Of a stretch of 35,889 nucleotides of DNA, positions 34,495 through 35,889 are shown in pieces. The translations under genes and the position numbers were made by a program. The stretch is from CANHVK01 sp046304235 (GTDB taxonomy: Bacteria; Bacteroidota; Bacteroidia; Flavobacteriales_D; Crocinitomicaceae): the NCBI GenBank assembly GCA_046304235.1, contig JBKCEW010000165.1:1-35889 (forward strand), in the 5' to 3' direction. The notes under the pieces are model-generated. The model saw nothing but the letters and a program-made list of their open reading frames with translations, was not told the origin of the DNA and did not search any database. Position 1 is the first letter of the stretch. Every line of letters starts with the position of its first letter.

Positions 34495-35346
34495 ATGAAG
34501 ATTTTTGGAATGGTCCCAGGTAGTCACAAGTGGAAAATGTTTATGAAATATTTCTACGGATATGGTGCGGCAGTAGTGGTTTTAGGTGCTCTATTTAAGA
34601 TCATGCACTGGCCAGGAGCTTCTATCATGCTTGTAACTGGTTTATTGGTTGAGGTTGCTATTTTCGTTATGTCCTCTTTTGAACCATTACCACACGAATA
34701 TCATTGGGATTTAGTATATCCAGAACTTGCTCAAGTACATGATATTGGTCATGGTGAAGAAGATCATGCTCATGAAGAGGAATCTCATGAAGAGTCTTTA
34801 ATAAATACTAACTCAGAAGGTAGTATCACTCAACATTTAGATAAAATGTTGGAAGAAGCAAAAATAGATTCAGAATTGCTTGAAAGTTTAGCTTCAGGAA
34901 TGCGTTCTTTAGGAGAAAATGCTTCCTCTTTACAAGGTATTTCATCAGCAGTTGCTGCTACTGATAATTACGTTTCTAGTTTGCAAACCGCATCTGACAA
35001 GATTTCAACGTTATCTGATGCTTATGAAAGAGCCTCTTTAACTCTTACTGGTCTAACTTCTTCTTCAGAGGAAGGTGAATCTTTTGGTGAACAAATGCAA
35101 AAAGTATCCAGAAATTTAGCTGCTTTAAATAATGTTTATGAGCTGCAGTTGAAAGGATCATCAGCTCATTTAGAAACTACAGAAAAATTCCAAGGTCAAG
35201 TAACTGAAATGATGAAGAACTTATCTGATTCTGTTGAAGATACAAGACTTTATAAAGAAAATATGGCTACGCTTACACGTAATTTAAGCGACTTAAATCA
35301 AGTATATGGAAATATGCTTAAAGCTATGACTATAACTAGAGATTAA
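34495..35346 (+). CDS. gldL: Gliding motility protein GldL (T9SS motor, PorL family)
   Basis: Inner-membrane ring protein of the proton-driven T9SS motor, partner of GldM. 283 aa. Two membrane helices (about 18-35 and 41-60) are separated by the short KIMHWPG turn; E53 lies within the second helix and is probably the intramembrane acidic residue of the motor. A His/Glu-rich segment (about 81-103) and a long cytoplasmic part with heptad character (about 110-280) follow. The size and domain order fit the family. Confidence 0.96.
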   Translation: MKIFGMVPGSHKWKMFMKYFYGYGAAVVVLGALFKIMHWPGASIMLVTGLLVEVAIFVMSSFEPLPHEYHWDLVYPELAQVHDIGHGEEDHAHEEESHEESLINTNSEGSITQHLDKMLEEAKIDSELLESLASGMRSLGENASSLQGISSAVAATDNYVSSLQTASDKISTLSDAYERASLTLTGLTSSSEEGESFGEQMQKVSRNLAALNNVYELQLKGSSAHLETTEKFQGQVTEMMKNLSDSVEDTRLYKENMATLTRNLSDLNQVYGNMLKAMTITRD

Positions 35347-35375
35347 TATTTATTAAAAACTTAAGATATTGAATC

Positions 35376-35889
35376 ATGGGTGGTGGTAATGAATCTCCAA
35401 GGCAAAAGATGGTAGGTATGATGTACCTAGTATTAACTGCGTTATTAGCTTTGAATGTATCTAAGGCTGTATTAGAAGCTTTCGTTGCAATTGAAGAAAA
35501 TATTCAAGTAGCAAATGAAAATGAATTTGCAAGGGGAGAAGAAAAGAAAGGTCAATTAGAAGAAGTTGCAAAAGCAGGTGACAACCCTCAAGTTAGAGAT
35601 AAAGCTAAAGCTTTTATGAAAGAAGTTGATAAAATTGAAGCTATGTCAGCTGAAATGATTACTTTTTTAGATGGTTGTAAACTAGAGATAATGACTGCTT
35701 GTCAGGAATTGGTTACTAAAGATGGTAAAAATGCTCCTGGAGTAACTGAACATGAAGGGTTGATCACTAGACCTTATGACAAAGCTAAAACCCCTTGTAA
35801 ACCAATTAGAATGAATCTCGCACATTGTCAAGGTATGGATAAGTATGATGAACCAATGTTTGTCATGGGTATCAGTGAGAGTGTTAAAG
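35376..35889 (+). CDS. gldM: Gliding motility protein GldM (T9SS motor, PorM family), 3'-partial
   Basis: ATG at 35376 opens a frame that runs to the window end (171 codons and one base) with no stop. The N-terminus MGGGNESPRQKMVGMMYLV followed by LTALLALNVSKAVLEAF is the GldM signature: a single membrane helix (about 15-32) that sits inside the GldL ring, then the start of the helical D1 periplasmic domain. The remaining D2-D4 domains and the expected gldN lie beyond the window. It is 29 bases after gldL and presumably cotranscribed. Confidence 0.95.
   Translation, partial: MGGGNESPRQKMVGMMYLVLTALLALNVSKAVLEAFVAIEENIQVANENEFARGEEKKGQLEEVAKAGDNPQVRDKAKAFMKEVDKIEAMSAEMITFLDGCKLEIMTACQELVTKDGKNAPGVTEHEGLITRPYDKAKTPCKPIRMNLAHCQGMDKYDEPMFVMGISESVK

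Overview
The window is a low-GC, gene-dense piece of a Bacteroidota chromosome, almost certainly order Flavobacteriales. The evidence is type IX secretion/gliding genes (porP-like, gldK, gldL, gldM), Bacteroidota-type promoters (TTTG about 19-20 nt before TAnnTTTG), a divergent FtsL, an enlarged MraY, a long-tailed FtsZ, and the order miaB, sigma-54 activator, lptE, TPR gene, secG. The porP-gldK-gldL-gldM order resembles the porPKLMN operon of Porphyromonas. A Crocinitomicaceae/Fluviicola-like host is possible, but the sequence alone does not prove it.

Layout. (1) 1-3119, + strand: the end of a polysaccharide-type cluster, with a DegT-family aminotransferase cut by the window edge and a small polyprenyl-phosphate sugar-phosphate transferase. 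These are followed by an alkyltransferase-like protein lacking the reactive Cys and an extended SDR/epimerase. (2) 3194-3790, - strand: the ribosome-assembly GTPase EngB. (3) 4025-19869, + strand: a complete dcw cluster (mraZ, rsmH, ftsL, ftsI, murE, mraY, murD, ftsW, murG, murC, ftsQ, ftsA, ftsZ) with a yqeY-like gene at its end. Genes overlap or nearly touch, and a terminator follows yqeY. A three-box MraZ operator lies upstream of mraZ. (4) 20087-21400, +: ahcY. (5) 21583-28023, - strand: groES-groEL under its own candidate sigma-54 promoter, and a tight operon miaB, sigma-54 activator, lptE, TPR gene, secG. (6) 28220-31704, +: topA and a ureohydrolase-fold protein that has lost most metal ligands. 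(7) 31825-35889, +: the type IX secretion genes porP-like, gldK, gldL and the start of gldM.

How the genes work together: the dcw block makes lipid II (MurC, MurD, MurE, MraY, MurG), polymerises and cross-links it at the septum (FtsW, FtsI), and builds the divisome (FtsZ, FtsA, FtsQ, FtsL). LptE and SecG serve envelope export. GldK, GldL and GldM form the ring and motor core of the T9SS.

The most notable points are two otherwise intact reading frames each broken by one in-frame stop (TGA replacing an expected Gly in the PorP/SprF-like gene; TAA in the lptE-secG TPR gene), and a -24/-12 type promoter candidate before groES with a sigma-54 activator gene about 1.8 kb away. Others are the MraZ operator with exact 10-bp spacing, a ureohydrolase-like pseudoenzyme next to the T9SS locus, TTG starts on both ftsI and ftsW, and two intergenic degenerate 7-nt tandem repeats. 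No tRNA, rRNA, CRISPR or insertion sequence was seen. No gene-free stretch exceeds 300 bases; the longest is 3791-4024 (234 bases), which holds the engB and mraZ control regions. I found no clearly new multi-gene system.
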